Translations under genes and position numbers: made by a program
From: Dichetophora obliterata
Taxonomy: Eukaryota; Arthropoda; Insecta; Diptera; Sciomyzidae
DNA length: 64,000 bases
Direction of reading: 5' to 3'
Assembly (NCBI GenBank): GCA_963920525.1
Contig: OY986438.1
Coordinates: 98,629,349 to 98,693,348 of the forward strand
Notes under the pieces: generated by a model
The model's database searches: none
Told to the model about the DNA's origin: nothing
What the model saw: only the letters and a program-made list of their open reading frames with translations
Shown here: piece by piece, positions 11,325-22,259 of the stretch
Position numbering within the stretch: the stretch's first letter is position 1
How the letters are laid out: each line of letters starts with the position of its first letter

Positions 11325-11715
11325 CTTAAACAATACCGTTTTGATAAATATCTTTTACGAATGATAAGCGATCCAAATATTTGTACAACACGATTTGCTA
11401 GAAGTATTTATGACATTACATCTCTGTAATGCTATTTTAGATATGAAAAACCAATAATTTCATTAATAAATTTCTATAATAATAGTTGAAAACATTAACA
11501 AAAATAATTCGAAATTAATGTAACATTTAATCAAATAAAATAATATTGAAATGTAATAAAATTCACTACTGGGAAAATTAACGTGTATTTTTTTAGTTAA
11601 CTTGATGGTATTTAAAATTTTTTAATTTAAAAATTTTTTTATTATAAAAACCATTAAATTATCAAATTTATGAAACTGCCCAAAGCTTCGCTTCTATCGT
11701 GTACCCAACGACGTA
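11325..11715. repeat. Dispersed repeat R2, copy A
   Basis: Closely similar to 30262-30650: shared blocks include GCGATCCAAATATTTGTACA, AAAACCAATAATTTC, ATAATAGTTGAAAAC and AAAGCTTCGCTTCT. It sits in the gap that interrupts the LINE between its reverse transcriptase and C-terminal part. Confidence 0.7.
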
Positions 11716-12109
11716 TTTGATTTTTATTTCTATATATATATATTGTCTTAAGGAGATTAATAAAAAAATCCCACAGTGATGCTAGATTAGGGCTGCCATA
11801 AGTCTACAGCACTAAACCGGGACAACTTTGCACAAATTTTTTTTATATTCAAAGAAAATACTCGCTCCATTTCCCTGTGCCCTGAAATAGCGAATAAAAA
11901 TTTTATTATTTTTAACAAGTTTATTTTCGCGCTTGCAATTCATAATTTGGAAAAAAAAATAGTTGCATTTTCATTCATTTGCACGCATTTGCAAAAAATT
12001 TGTTCAGTTTTTACTAATACACTTTTAATTTTTTCTTCAATATTTTTAACCGGGACATTTTTTACTGTGCACCGGGACACAGGGACACCGATCTCAAAAC
12101 CGGGACATG
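11716..12109. repeat. Unclassified insertion with CCGGGACA repeats
   Basis: ACCGGGACA recurs at about 11815, 12050, 12070 and 12100. The stretch ends exactly where the LINE reverse transcriptase frame resumes after YADDMKIYR. It appears to be part of the insertion that split the LINE; its class is not determined. Confidence 0.4.
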
Positions 12110-12816
12110 TTTTGTTCTGTATATTTTCATATCATCTGCATAAATAAGCAAATGAGAGTGTTTGATGACGTGGGTAACATCATTAATTGCGAAAATAAAC
12201 AGAAGTGGACCCAGATGGCTTCCTTGAGGAACACCCGATTCTGCAACAAATTCAGAAGACAACACGCCTCGGAACCGTATTTGATAAGATCTCTCCATCA
12301 AATACGATTTGATCCAGTTAACAAAATATTGTGGAAATCCTATTAATTTAAGTTTAAATAAAATAAGATTATGTGATAATTTATCAAAAGCTTTGCTAAA
12401 GTCAGTGTAAATACAATCGACCTGGCTACCAGAATCAATAGATTTTAAGCAGAATGTAGTGAAATCGAGAAGATTAGACACAGTGGATCTGCCAGTAATA
12501 AAACCATGCTGACGAGTTGTCATGACTTGCCCACAGTGAATTTTCACTCGATCATACACTATTCGCTCAAAAAGTTTAGGAATTGAAGACAGCTTAGCGA
12601 TAGGCCTATAATTAGTGACGTCATTCCTGCAACCTTTTTTCTAAATAGGACTGATATAAGATTTTTTCCAGAAAAGAGGAAAATTACTTTCATTAATTGA
12701 CTTATTAAAAAGTAACGAGAGTGGCTGACACAAAATGGAGCCGCATTGTTTTAATACTGCGGCAGGAATCCCATCTGGTTTAGCGCTAAAATCTTCATCG
12801 ATTGATACAATGTACT
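12110..12816 (-). pseudogene. LINE reverse transcriptase core (middle piece)
   Basis: The minus strand encodes the fingers and palm of a LINE reverse transcriptase: TRQHGFITGRST, CIYTDFSKAFDKLSHNL, ESGVPQGSHLGPLLF and IYADDMKIYR. The upstream linker (FSAKPDGIPAAVLKQCGS) lies between 12800 and 12700, partly in other frames. At 12816 the coding sequence is cut by the 4.9-kb DNA element and resumes in the same sense at 17749. Confidence 0.9.
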
Positions 12817-13189
12817 AAACCTCTGCACGAGTGCGCTTGAAATGCATTTCAGAACACTGATTTGTGGAGCAAGCGTTGGTTATGTTCGACTTTCTTTAAT
12901 TAGAACAAACGTAACACTACAGAGAGCACTCGTCGCGTGAGCAGAACAAAAACAAAAGAGAACCGAATCAATGTTATGCTTGTGTCGACAGAGAAGAGCT
13001 CAGCAGAACGTAATGACTTGAAAGTTATGTTATGAACAGCAGAAGGCTTGAAGTAATGAAGTTTTGTTTAGGTTTCATAGTTTCTGCTTTTCCTGTAAAA
13101 ATTATCAAAAACGCCAAAAAAAGGGATTTTCTTATTATTTATTGAAATTATAATAAGAGACTTTTTTATTTATTATAAAAATTAATTTT

Positions 13190-13487
13190 TTGAAGCGAAG
13201 CTTTTTTTTAAATTTTTACAATATTTTATTTAATAAAAGTTATTAAAGAATTAAAAATAAAATTATTTTTAAGTAACAACAAAAAAATTAATTAAATTTT
13301 ATTGTGTTGCTTATAGGGATATTTTCTTGTTGGTTTTACTTTTACTATTGGTGGTAGCTTTGTTGATTATTGTTTCTTGCATTCTTATGCTGTTGGATTG
13401 TTGTTATTGTTGTTTTTTCTGCTGATGATTAGGAATATTTTACCTTTAGCTTAAATAAAATTTTTCACTTTTTTTTCGTGGAACATA
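13190..13487. other. AT-rich interior of the 4.9-kb element
   Basis: Low-complexity T-rich sequence with TTGTTGTTGTT and GAAGCGAAGC motifs; nothing coding was recognised. Confidence 0.4.
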
Positions 13488-15122
13488 CAGCTATGGACAT
13501 ATAAATGGCACATATTGCCATGAGTTCTTTCTTATGCTATTATATTGCAAATAGCATTAAGAAAAAATTTTTTTTTTTCAAAGGTTTGTTATTAATATAT
13601 ATGATATATTGATAAAAACTCAAGTTATAATTAATTTTATAAAATAAAAAATATTATTAAGAAAAACACCTCCTGACTGAGCTGGACACATAAATGGCAC
13701 AATCTCTAAATAAGAAAAAAATAGATGTAGTACTGCATTTGATACCTTTTTTTACTATGTAAAAACCTTTTAACATTAATATTTAGTGCTATGGCCTTTG
13801 TTTTTGATGACAGCCTCACACCTGCGACCCATACTTTCCACGAGTTTCTGGCATTTTGTTTTGGGTATAGCATACCAGGCTGCCTGTGCCGCCGCCCATA
13901 AATCGTCCATATTTTTATAATTTTTTTTGGAAATGTCAACCTTAACATCGTTCCACAGATTTTCTATTGGATTTAAGTCAGGGCTCTGTGCTGGCCAATC
14001 CAAAACGTCGATCTTTTCCGAACAAAACCAATTTTTCACTAGTCTTGAGGAGTGTTTCGGGTCATTATCTTGCATAAATTTGCACTTAACTGGCATGGAA
14101 CTGAAAGCATACGGTTCCATATGATTCTTCAAAATATCCAAGCACGGGAATTGATCCATTTTTCCATTAATTTTTACAAGGGGACCAACGCCATGCCAAG
14201 AAAAGGCACCCCAAACCATGATGCTGCCACCACCGTGTTTTACTGTCTTCTGGGTGAACCGAGGATTATACTCTTGGCCTTTAGGACGATGAACGAAGAT
14301 TCTGCCATCCGGTCCAATCCAATTTATCTTCGTTTCATCACTCCATAAGACGTTTTTCCAAAAATTTATGGGATCATCTTTATGGGTTCTGCAGAAAACT
14401 AATCGTTTTAAAATATTTTTTTTGGATAGGAGTGGTTTTTTTCTGGATAAGCGCCCAAGCAAATTTGCCTCATTTAACCTTCTTCGGACAAGCCTGCTAG
14501 ATAATTCCAAGCCCAAGGTTTCATTGATTTCTGCTGTTATCTGCCGAGATGACTTGAATGGATCAGCTTTAACCATTTTCACAATAGCTGAATCTGTACG
14601 CATGTCAGTTTTTCGGCGCCTTTGCTTCCGAATTTTGCCACTACTCAATACCTCTGGATTTTCTTCAATTGACTTAATAGCATTGTATATTTTTTCCGAG
14701 AAACTTTCAATAATTCAGCAATTTCCGAAACTTTTTTCCCATCCTGATGCATTCTCCATATAATCCGCCTTTCATCAATAGTGGTGTGTTTGCCTGATCC
14801 CATTTTAAATAATTTTTCACTCTGTTTGTTTTTTTTTATGTATGCAAAATATCAACCGATTACACCGAAATCTACGCAAGTTCTGTCCAACTAAAGTTTT
14901 TTGTGCCATTTACATGTCCACTTCTAATCAGCATTGTTTACAAAAAAATTATAACTCGACGTGTGTAGCAGGTCGTACCGGGGCCTGTTGAGACTATTTT
15001 GGAGAACAACAATCAGAAGTTCTAAAACATGCATGATCAAAACATGTGAGTAGCTAACGACTTCGGGTTTTTCGCAATTAAGTGAACAATTCAGGTGTGT
15101 GCCATTTATATGTCCATAGCTG
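13488..15122 (-). mobile_element. Tc1-like DNA transposon with IR/DR ends, 1635 bp
   Basis: CAGCTATGGACATATAAATG at the left end is matched by its complement at the right end (CATTTATATGTCCATAGCTG), with TA at 13486-13487 and 15123-15124. A second inner pair (TGGACACATAAATGGCACAA near 13684 and its near-complement near 14896) gives the IR/DR arrangement. The element carries a nearly complete transposase on the minus strand. Confidence 0.95.
13776..14803 (-). pseudogene. Tc1-family DDE transposase with a single frameshift
   Basis: The full reading starts at ATG 14803 (MGSGKHTTIDERR), runs through the first helix-turn-helix and shifts frame in an A-rich run near 14690. It then continues without interruption from 14648 to the stop at 13776 (290 residues). 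The second DNA-binding part (SSRQITAEINETLGLELSSR) precedes the catalytic domain: D in LWSDETKINW, D in QDNDPKHSSR and E in LNPIENLW, a DD34E-type triad. The C-terminus GHSTKY is typical. One missing base in a homopolymer is the only lesion I see, so the copy is young or the break could be a sequencing error. Confidence 0.92.
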
Positions 15123-15139
15123 TATGTATTAAGGACTTC

Positions 15140-15920
15140 TAATTCCAAATCTGAAAAAGTAAATGGTCGCTCTCATCTGGTTTAGAAGTTATAGGGGTCC
15201 AAAGTTGAAAAATGGGTTAAGAAAAACTTGCTATATCTTTGCTATATATAAACAAAACTAAGCAAAATGGGTATTAATAGAAAGGCTACTTACTCTATTA
15301 CCTATTCAATAAGCTATTAATCATAAAATTCCATTAATTACTTTCTAAGATATAACTCTTTTTATGTACCAACTATTTTGAATCCAAATTTTAGATGCAT
15401 TTCAGATTCAAATAAAAACGACAAAAATTAATTCCATGAATTCGAACGTAAAAACGACAAAAATTAATTCCATGAATTTGAATGTAAAAAATTAAGGATA
15501 ATTTAAAAGACAAGAAAAATTGTTATTAAAAATCGCGGCGATTTATTTATTCACCGTTTATTTAACAGTTCCAACATATTTCAACAATTCTTAAAATGTT
15601 TTTAATATAATTTGGACTTCCAGCTTAATAGTGTTTTGCCCTTGTACGGAATATTGTTTTTAACACTACAAAACGAAACTATTAAAGTATAAAAGTAGTT
15701 ATATCTTAAAAAGTTATGCATGGTTTTTAATGTTTGATACCTCGTTGAATAGGTGCTTGTATTACCTTTCTTTTAATACACATAATGCTTACTTTTCTAG
15801 GAAAATTTAAAAAATTACAGCTTGTTTTGAAGGCCATTTCTCTTACTTTGGACCCCTATAACTTTTAAACGTCTTGAGAGCGACCTCTAATTTTTCACTA
15901 TTCGCTTTTTTAGCTCCAAA
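15140..15920. repeat. Foldback repeat, ~0.78 kb
   Basis: Arms of roughly 75 bases (around 15150-15225 and 15830-15910) are inverted copies, sharing GGTCGCTCTC and AAGTTATAGGGGTCC. An inner pair near 15275-15320 and 15735-15785 (TACCTATTCAATAAG and its complement) extends the palindrome. No coding sequence. Confidence 0.7.
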
Positions 15921-16139
15921 TACACATTTTGAAAAAAAAAAATTAAAAAAGTCCATATTAGCTAAAGGTAAAATGTTCCGATGATTATAATGATTATTAA
16001 TTTGTAAATATGATTACTGACGATGTGATTACGTTTGTTGTTTATGGTAGTATTGGTGTTTTTGTTAGTCTATTGCGATGATGTTTATGTTTTTCATTGT
16101 TATTATTTTGTGGTATATCTTAGTAAAACTGAATGATCT

Positions 16140-16925
16140 ACTAGAAAAATGTGATTTCAGAGGGTATTTCTTCAATCATTTCAAATCTAATTTTGTAGAA
16201 ATATTTAAGGTAATTGAAAAATAACGCCAGTATCTTATGCCAGGGCCTTAGTCAAAATAATAGCAGTCGTCTTATATTCAGATATGTTTGGATAAATAAT
16301 ACTAGTCTACAAATTTCGTATCTGGTAAACCCATTCTTATTCGTATATGTCCGTTTAACCCTGGTTCCAAATCTGTACTCAGTTTCCTCCTATATTGTAG
16401 CATTTTCAATTTACAGGGTGTTTAACATTCTTGGCACGTGTTTAGTATTATTGATCTGGAATCTGAACTGCTCACCATAAAATAAAAAATATTATTTTGT
16501 ATTTTAGAAAAATAACAGTTTTTCAATAAATATATCAACCACTATCGTGCCATGTGCGGTAGCGGAGCAAAAATTTTGAGATTATCCAACGAAATATCAT
16601 CAAATTTTGTATCTTTTGTTTTACGATAATCGTCAGTGAGCTAAGCCATTTTGCAAAAACCTCAAAATTTTATATATTTCGTAAATATATTGGCTGGTGT
16701 AATAGTTTTTGCAAACTTAAAGTAAAAATTAAATGAAACAAATAATTGTACCTATATATTAATTTTGAAAAAAAATTTCATCAAGATCCCCTCCCATGGG
16801 ATAATCCTGACTACGGCTATGGCATAAAATACTGGCGTTATTTTTCTAGTACCTTAAATATTTTTAAAAAATTCGAGTTAAAATGATGGAAAAAATACCC
16901 TCCGAAATCACATAAAATAATACTT
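16140..16925. repeat. Foldback repeat, ~0.79 kb with ~120-bp arms
   Basis: Sequence at 16140-16265 (GAAAAATAACGCCAGTAT) returns inverted at 16790-16925 (ATACTGGCGTTATTTTTC), including the outer part GTGATTTCAGAGGGTATTT. The open frame at 16214-16480 is incidental. Confidence 0.75.
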
Positions 16926-17460
16926 AAATTTGCAAAATATCACGATTTGAACAAAAAAATCGAAAATATGCGCATATAATATGCACTTAAAACTCTTAAA
17001 TATTCGCTAAAAAAAGGTAAAATATGCAATTTAAATATTTTTTATTATCGGTTAAAAAATAAATATTGCATTTAATTAACAAAAAAAAAAAAAAATTTAT
17101 AAATACATATGCAATTAATTTATAAGAAAAAAAAAAAATAAAGTGCATTTAAAAGTACCTAATAATTCAAAGTTATCTTTTTCCAAAATATTTCGTATTG
17201 AATTTTAATGGTTGCAAATCAAAAAAAACAAGATATGCAAAAACCACATGAATTTATTGTATAAAAAAATATACGTAATTAATATGCAAAAATAAGCATT
17301 TTTTGTAAAATATGCAAAACCATGCATTTATTGCAAAATATTTAAAAATATGCACTAGCTATTGAATGCCATTTAGAAGGAATTTTCATGATTAAACAAA
17401 GATAACTTAACCATTTGCGCTTTAAGATGCCCAGTAAAAACTTGCATTTGCATGAAATTA
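16926..17460. repeat. Low-complexity AT array with AAAATATGCA motifs
   Basis: AAATATGCA and close variants occur about ten times between long A/T runs. No genes seen. Confidence 0.6.
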
Positions 17461-17748
17461 ATAGCCCTTAATCTGTTTGCCAATGTTCTGCTGCGTTAGG
17501 TGTGAGCGATGCTTTTCTCGCTGTTATCAATCAATTTTGTTTTATAGAACGAATAACATCGTGTTCTGGTAAAGCAAGCGGCGAACAAGTTCTGTTTTGA
17601 AGCCGACGAGTGCTCTGCACTGCTCGGTTCTTGTCGTTTAATGAATTGGTTATGTTCTGCTTGACTTAACAGAGTTATGCTATGTTCTGTACTCGGCACT
17701 GTTGGCTCTACTGTTGTAGAAAAAACGAGTGCATTTGTGCAGAGGTTT

Positions 17749-18690
17749 ACAATGTACTTAAAAATATCCTCCGAGGTAAAAAATATATGCTCCAAAGAAA
17801 CTTTGGGTGCGTTGTTCATATAATCAAAATGCGTTAAATCAGGATTAAAAGAATCTGAACAAAATGATTCTTTAAAAAGATTGGCAAATAGGCCAATCCT
17901 GAAATTTGAAAGAAGAAGGAAATCCATCAGTCTTCTTATTAACATTAATAAATCCCCAAAATTTTCTTGGATCAGACAAAATACTCAGCTTCATATTATC
18001 CAAATACTCATTATATAATGCAGCTGAGCGATTCTCAAATTCCAGAAACAAACGTTTGTATGTTTCTAGGTCATTTGAGTCAAAACTACAAACATATTTC
18101 TTCCATGCCCTATGCCTATTGTTGCGAAGTCTTTAAATCCTTTGTGTACCAAGGGTACGCAGAATTTTTTGCAAATTTGAGATTATATGGTACAGTCTGA
18201 GAGAACATAGCAAAGAGCTCAGTATAGAAAAAATTTATTGAACTATTAAGACTATTATTATTTATGTATTCTGTAATTATATTTAATTTACTATAAAGTA
18301 GATGATTCAACTTCAAAAAGTCAGCTTTTTTGAAATTGAATTCATAAACTGCGTCAACAGAGCTTGCATTTACCATATTCTCCCTATCGGATTTATACCA
18401 AATACACAAAGGTGGATGGTAATTATCAATAGTTGTCAAAGCATGAAGTGCCTTCTGAACAATGACATTGTTACTGTCTGTAGTTAAGACTAGGTCAAGC
18501 AGCCTTTCCAGACTATTATAAATACAATTAACTTGTTGTAAGTCAGAACATATATTGTCAACAAATATATGTTCTTGGCGTGTCTTCGAATTAGATGCAC
18601 AAAAATGTGTTTCATCGTCAGAAAATAAATGTGAATTTGACATGTCGTTTGTATTTGCATCTGTAAAAATTAAAATAAGAACCATCTGAT
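17749..18690 (-). pseudogene. LINE 5' piece: end of endonuclease domain and linker
   Basis: The minus-strand frame at 18685-18116 encodes the end of an endonuclease/exonuclease/phosphatase-type LINE domain: SLERLLDLVLTTDSNN, then DNYHPPLCIWY, where the conserved His-Pro lies. A linker follows (LKFAKNSAYPWYTKDLK). A further stretch (17945-17760; LFKESFCSDSF, EHIFFTSEDIFKYIV) runs up to the insertion point of the 4.9-kb element and continues at 12806. The start of the endonuclease and any ORF1 are missing, so the LINE is 5'-truncated. Confidence 0.8.
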
Positions 18691-19197
18691 TTAAAAAAAA
18701 AGTTGTTTAAAACTTAATTATTTTACAAATGGCAAATTATTTAAAATGCCGCTAGGCTCATGGCCTATCAATTTTTTTCAACTCGAAATGTTTAAAACAC
18801 CTCACATTTTAAATTTGAAAATTTGATTTCGGAACTCTTTCGAATTATTCGGAAATGTTACGAAATTACTGTTGCGAAATAGTTACGAATTCGTTAAGAA
18901 TGCTCGAAATAGTTACGAACTAATCGGAATTCAGACAAATGGGTAATTTTAGTTTTATATGTACTGAAAAAATGTAGGAAGCTTTTGAATCCAAGACAAC
19001 GCGAACATTTTCTAAACATTAAACTTTTTTCAATCGTTGTAAACCCAAGGATTTATGCGCCAACGAGTTACTTAGGTGTAAGTTGGATTTACATTTAATT
19101 TTTGATATTCGTTGTATTCTTTATTAATAATAGGCCAGTGTAATGGTCCTGCCTTACCCAATTCAAGTTTATTAAAATCTCCTACACAAATCACACA
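18691..19197. other. Spacer, nothing recognised
   Basis: AT-rich with several CGAAATAGTTACGAA-like repeats around 18830-18925. No coding or repeat family assigned. Confidence 0.4.
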
Positions 19198-19201
19198 GTA
19201 T

Positions 19202-19455
19202 TGTCAACGGCACATTAATATTGTATTACCCGAAACCTTTGGAGATTCTGTCAAACTACAGAATAAAAAAGAAGTTTATACATCGAGAGAGAAAAGCAGT
19301 CTTGTGTATAGCGTCAATCGGAAAACTTAAAAAAAAATTGAATTAATCTCGTTTTTCTTGTTATATTCAAATAATAAAAATTGACTTCAATCTTTAATTT
19401 CATTTGTACGGTTTAATTCTTTTTTTATTTGTCTCACTTCGGTTATCTCCTGACA
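19202..19455 (+). repeat. 5' LTR
   Basis: 254 bp, begins TG and ends CA, matches the 3' LTR almost throughout. Confidence 0.95.
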
Positions 19456-19470
19456 AGTCAGAAGTGGGAT
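19456..19470 (+). promoter_or_regulatory. Probable primer-binding site (tRNA-Leu-like)
   Basis: AGTCAGAAGTGGGAT directly follows the LTR. From memory, the complement of an insect tRNA-Leu acceptor end reads TGTCAGAAGTGGGAT, so this would be a leucine-tRNA primer site starting inside the CCA. It should be compared with real tRNA sequences. Confidence 0.45.
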
Positions 19471-20545
19471 GGAGCTGTCGAAATGTACAGTGGTCGTTTT
19501 AAAGGAAAAGTTAAGGGATTTGAATATGCAAACTGCGATCAGTAAAAACGAATTAATTGCACGTTTGCGCGAATGTGACATCGAAGAAATAGCTCACGCG
19601 TCGAAAAAATCTACGCAGAATTCCGACGCTATCGAGGATGATTCGCAAAGTCATTCAAACACATCGAATGATATCGAGGATACTGTCGTGAATAAATTGG
19701 TTGAAGCGTGCTCCAGCGTACATTGGAGACGCTGTCCCAGCAACTGTAGTCAGTTCTCAGTGCGACGCAGCAGAAAGTTCCAGAATATTCTTCGAATCTA
19801 CACGAAAATTCATGCACCGTTTCTAGTTTTCCGACACCACAAGAAACAGTATCATCAGTAAATTCTCTCTCAAACGATTTATATTTTCTGTCGTCACGCG
19901 CTGCATCAGCGCAGGCACCTGTTCAACAAGATTTTTTCCTCCATAATACAACAAATTCGAATGGAGTACCAACCAAAGGCTATTTGCAGACAAACAAATA
20001 TTGCGTCGCCGAATACAACACTGAATTTGCCGATTACAGCGTGAATCAAAGTAACTGTCGCACCTATATTAATACCAATTACACAAAAAGAAGCAACACT
20101 GGAAAACATATGTATTTTTTTACGACTCTGTCATTAATTGTACACTTCCGCTCCAAAAGATTTGTCAATAATAATAATATTGCGAAAGGATAATATTGCA
20201 GTATCATATTTTCCGACGAAAAACTCTTATTTTTGCAAGCAAGCCACAACTCGCAAAATGATAGAGTGTACGCAGCTTGCATGGCAGAAATTTCTAAAGA
20301 AAAAAAAAACCATTGAAAGATTTCAAAATGTTTCGTCAATCATGGAAAATTGCCCCTTCTTCTTATCGAAAAAGGCATATAACTGCGAGATTCGTTATAA
20401 GTTCCTCTTCTACACCAGTAATGTTGGAAGCTAAGGCGGTATTGTCAAAAGATTTTCGTGCCGAGCTATCATCATTGGTCGAACCAAAGCCAGATTTCGG
20501 TACGTCAACCAACAATCCCATTTCACTTCGAATGCGATCTTGAAT
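19469..20545 (+). pseudogene. gag, N-terminal part (SAP-like), broken
   Basis: An ATG at 19469 just after the LTR opens 130 residues. The start (VVVLKEKLRDLNMQTAISKN followed by ELIARL) looks like a SAP helix pair, as in some insect gypsy-type gag proteins. It is followed by an acidic, Ser-rich stretch. Beyond 19861 several stops and shifts occur, and a last coherent piece is 20313-20543. The remainder of gag lies beyond the inserted elements at 23479. Confidence 0.7.
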
Positions 20546-20990
20546 AAGCTTTTTTCTTTCATCGTATTAAGTGTTATTTCCTTTTTAATTGCCATCATTT
20601 CAGCTCTAAGCGATAAGAAATATGTAGAACACACTCAAAACATTTGATCCACGCATGGAGGCTTAATAATCCTAGTGTTTAAGCTGTTTCATTTGGAGCT
20701 TTTGACCGAATAAGGCTTAGATCGTTCATTTGCGAAGGGGTCGTCCCACACTCATTGCAGTTTTATGCTGGCTGCCATTTAACAAATTCGTATTTTTGTT
20801 CAGAAAACGTTCGAGGAAATGGTTGAAAGTTTCCCAACGTTTTTTTCAATTTATAACAAAAATCTGCACTTTTTTTTCTTATTGTTTACTGAACAGCATC
20901 CTGAGAGTTTTCTAGTGCACATTTATCAAAAATAAATGTGTAAACGGAAGCTGCTTTCTTTGAACATACCATCTCATTACGCCAGACGTA

Positions 20991-22257
20991 CAGTGTGTGA
21001 GAAAAAAACGAGTTGCGTATAAATCGTTAAAACAATAAGTTTTTAAAATTTTTTTTTATTAATTAAAAATTACAACCAAAATATGTTTTCGCTATATATT
21101 TAATATTTGGTCCAGTCGCCGTTGTTGTCAATTATAGCTTGACATCTTCTGGGGCAACTTTTGCTGAGTTGTGCAGCATATTCCGCGGGAAATGCTTTCC
21201 ATATGCGTTGCAACGTGAGAATAAATTGTTTTTTGGTTGAAATATGTTTTCCTCTCAGTTTTTGCTTCATAAGGGACCACACATTTTCGATGGGATTGGC
21301 ATCGGGGCTTTGAGAAGGCCAATCTAGTGTTTGCACCCCATGCTCTCGTTTCCATGCCGTACAAAGGCGACTTCGATGCTTGGGGTCATTATCCTCCTGC
21401 AGTAGCCAATCATTATTTTCTTTTCCATACAATGCTTCAGCAGATTTCAGTAGGCCATATTTGTATAATTTGCACATATACTCCGCGTTTAAATTTTGTG
21501 TAAAAGCGATCAATTTCCCAAAACCGTTTTCTGAAAAGCATCCGTACACATGAACCTTCAATGGGTGCTTGACTGTTCGCTGAATCAACCTCTCGCCTTT
21601 TTTTGTCCAAGCTTTCTTAAAGCGATTATAAATTACGAAGGAGGACTCGTCAGTAAAGATAACGTTGCTCCAGTCACGATCCAAATGTTGACGTGCCCAT
21701 GTTAATCTTTTTTCAATGTGTTTTTCAGTTAACAAAGGTTTTGTGTTGGTACTCTTGTTAGAAATGTTTGATTCCAAAAGTCTTTGTCTGATTGTGAATG
21801 TAGAAACTTCGACTCCTTTCTGCGATAATTTTTGTTTCGCTGCTCTAAGGCTAAGAGTCGGATTTTTCTCAAATAAATTGCATATAGCCTTATCCACCTT
21901 TTTTGAGGTTACTCGTTCTCTGCCTCTGCCCTCAGAGTCGTCAACATTACCAACTTTTTTGTAGCGTTTGATCCACTTGTTAACAAATGATATTGAACAT
22001 TTCGTGTATTTTTCGGCGGCTTTAGCACTCATTTTTAGGCCTTTTGGGTGGTTAACCAAAAACACAATCTCAAATCGCTTTTTAAATTTCGCACTCATTT
22101 CGAATTGTAGTGTTCACAACAGAAGTTTACGTTCGAATGGAAAACTTTTTGTGTTGCGAAATGGGGAATAGGCAATACATAAAAATTTACCGTTAGCCAT
22201 ACATTTTTTTAATACACTTGAAAAAATATGCGAAACACTTATATTTCTCACACACTG
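20991..22257 (-). mobile_element. Intact-looking Tc1-like DNA transposon, 1267 bp
   Basis: The ends read CAGTGTGTGAGAAA in inverted orientation, with TA at 20989-20990 and 22258-22259. The element contains a complete transposase frame and sits inside the gypsy-like gag region, so it is younger than that insertion. Both ends and the gene appear undamaged. Confidence 0.95.
21100..22098 (-). CDS. Tc1/mariner transposase, full length (332 aa)
   Basis: A DDE recombinase that would cut and paste its own element at TA sites in the nucleus. The uninterrupted 332-residue frame is close to the usual 330-350 for the family. Residues 1-60 form a helix-turn-helix (SAKAAEKYTKCSISFVNKWI). A GRGRERV linker resembles the GRPR AT-hook-like motif between the two DNA-binding halves. 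The second half (LRAAKQKLSQKGVEVSTFTI) is followed by the catalytic domain: first D in VIFTDESSF, second D in QEDNDPKHRSR, and E in ANPIENVW, which gives a DD34E-type spacing. It ends DWTKY. The start at 22098 fits the length and lies about 160 bp from the right terminal repeat. I see no stop or shift, so the copy could be functional or only recently silenced. Confidence 0.95.
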   Translation of the reverse strand: MSAKFKKRFEIVFLVNHPKGLKMSAKAAEKYTKCSISFVNKWIKRYKKVGNVDDSEGRGRERVTSKKVDKAICNLFEKNPTLSLRAAKQKLSQKGVEVSTFTIRQRLLESNISNKSTNTKPLLTEKHIEKRLTWARQHLDRDWSNVIFTDESSFVIYNRFKKAWTKKGERLIQRTVKHPLKVHVYGCFSENGFGKLIAFTQNLNAEYMCKLYKYGLLKSAEALYGKENNDWLLQEDNDPKHRSRLCTAWKREHGVQTLDWPSQSPDANPIENVWSLMKQKLRGKHISTKKQFILTLQRIWKAFPAEYAAQLSKSCPRRCQAIIDNNGDWTKY

Positions 22258-22259
22258 TA

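Larger units (their letters stand above)
12817..17748. mobile_element. 4.9-kb DNA transposon with 10-bp target duplication, MULE-like
   Basis: The ends are AAACCTCTGCAC at 12817 and its exact complement GTGCAGAGGTTT ending at 17748. The decamer ACAATGTACT precedes the left end (12807-12816) and follows the right end (17749-17758). Removing the element restores a continuous LINE frame (FKYIV followed by SIDEDFSAKP). Subterminal regions at both ends are rich in GTTATGTTCTG and CAGAAC motifs in mirrored orientation. A 9-10 bp duplication suggests a Mutator-like element, though no transposase of its own was found. The interior carries a Tc1-like transposon and two foldback repeats. Confidence 0.8.

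Noticed and set aside
18116..18685. A host gene of 189 residues
   Set aside because: The DNYHPPL and LDLVLTTD motifs place it in a LINE endonuclease, collinear with the reverse transcriptase piece at 12110-12816.
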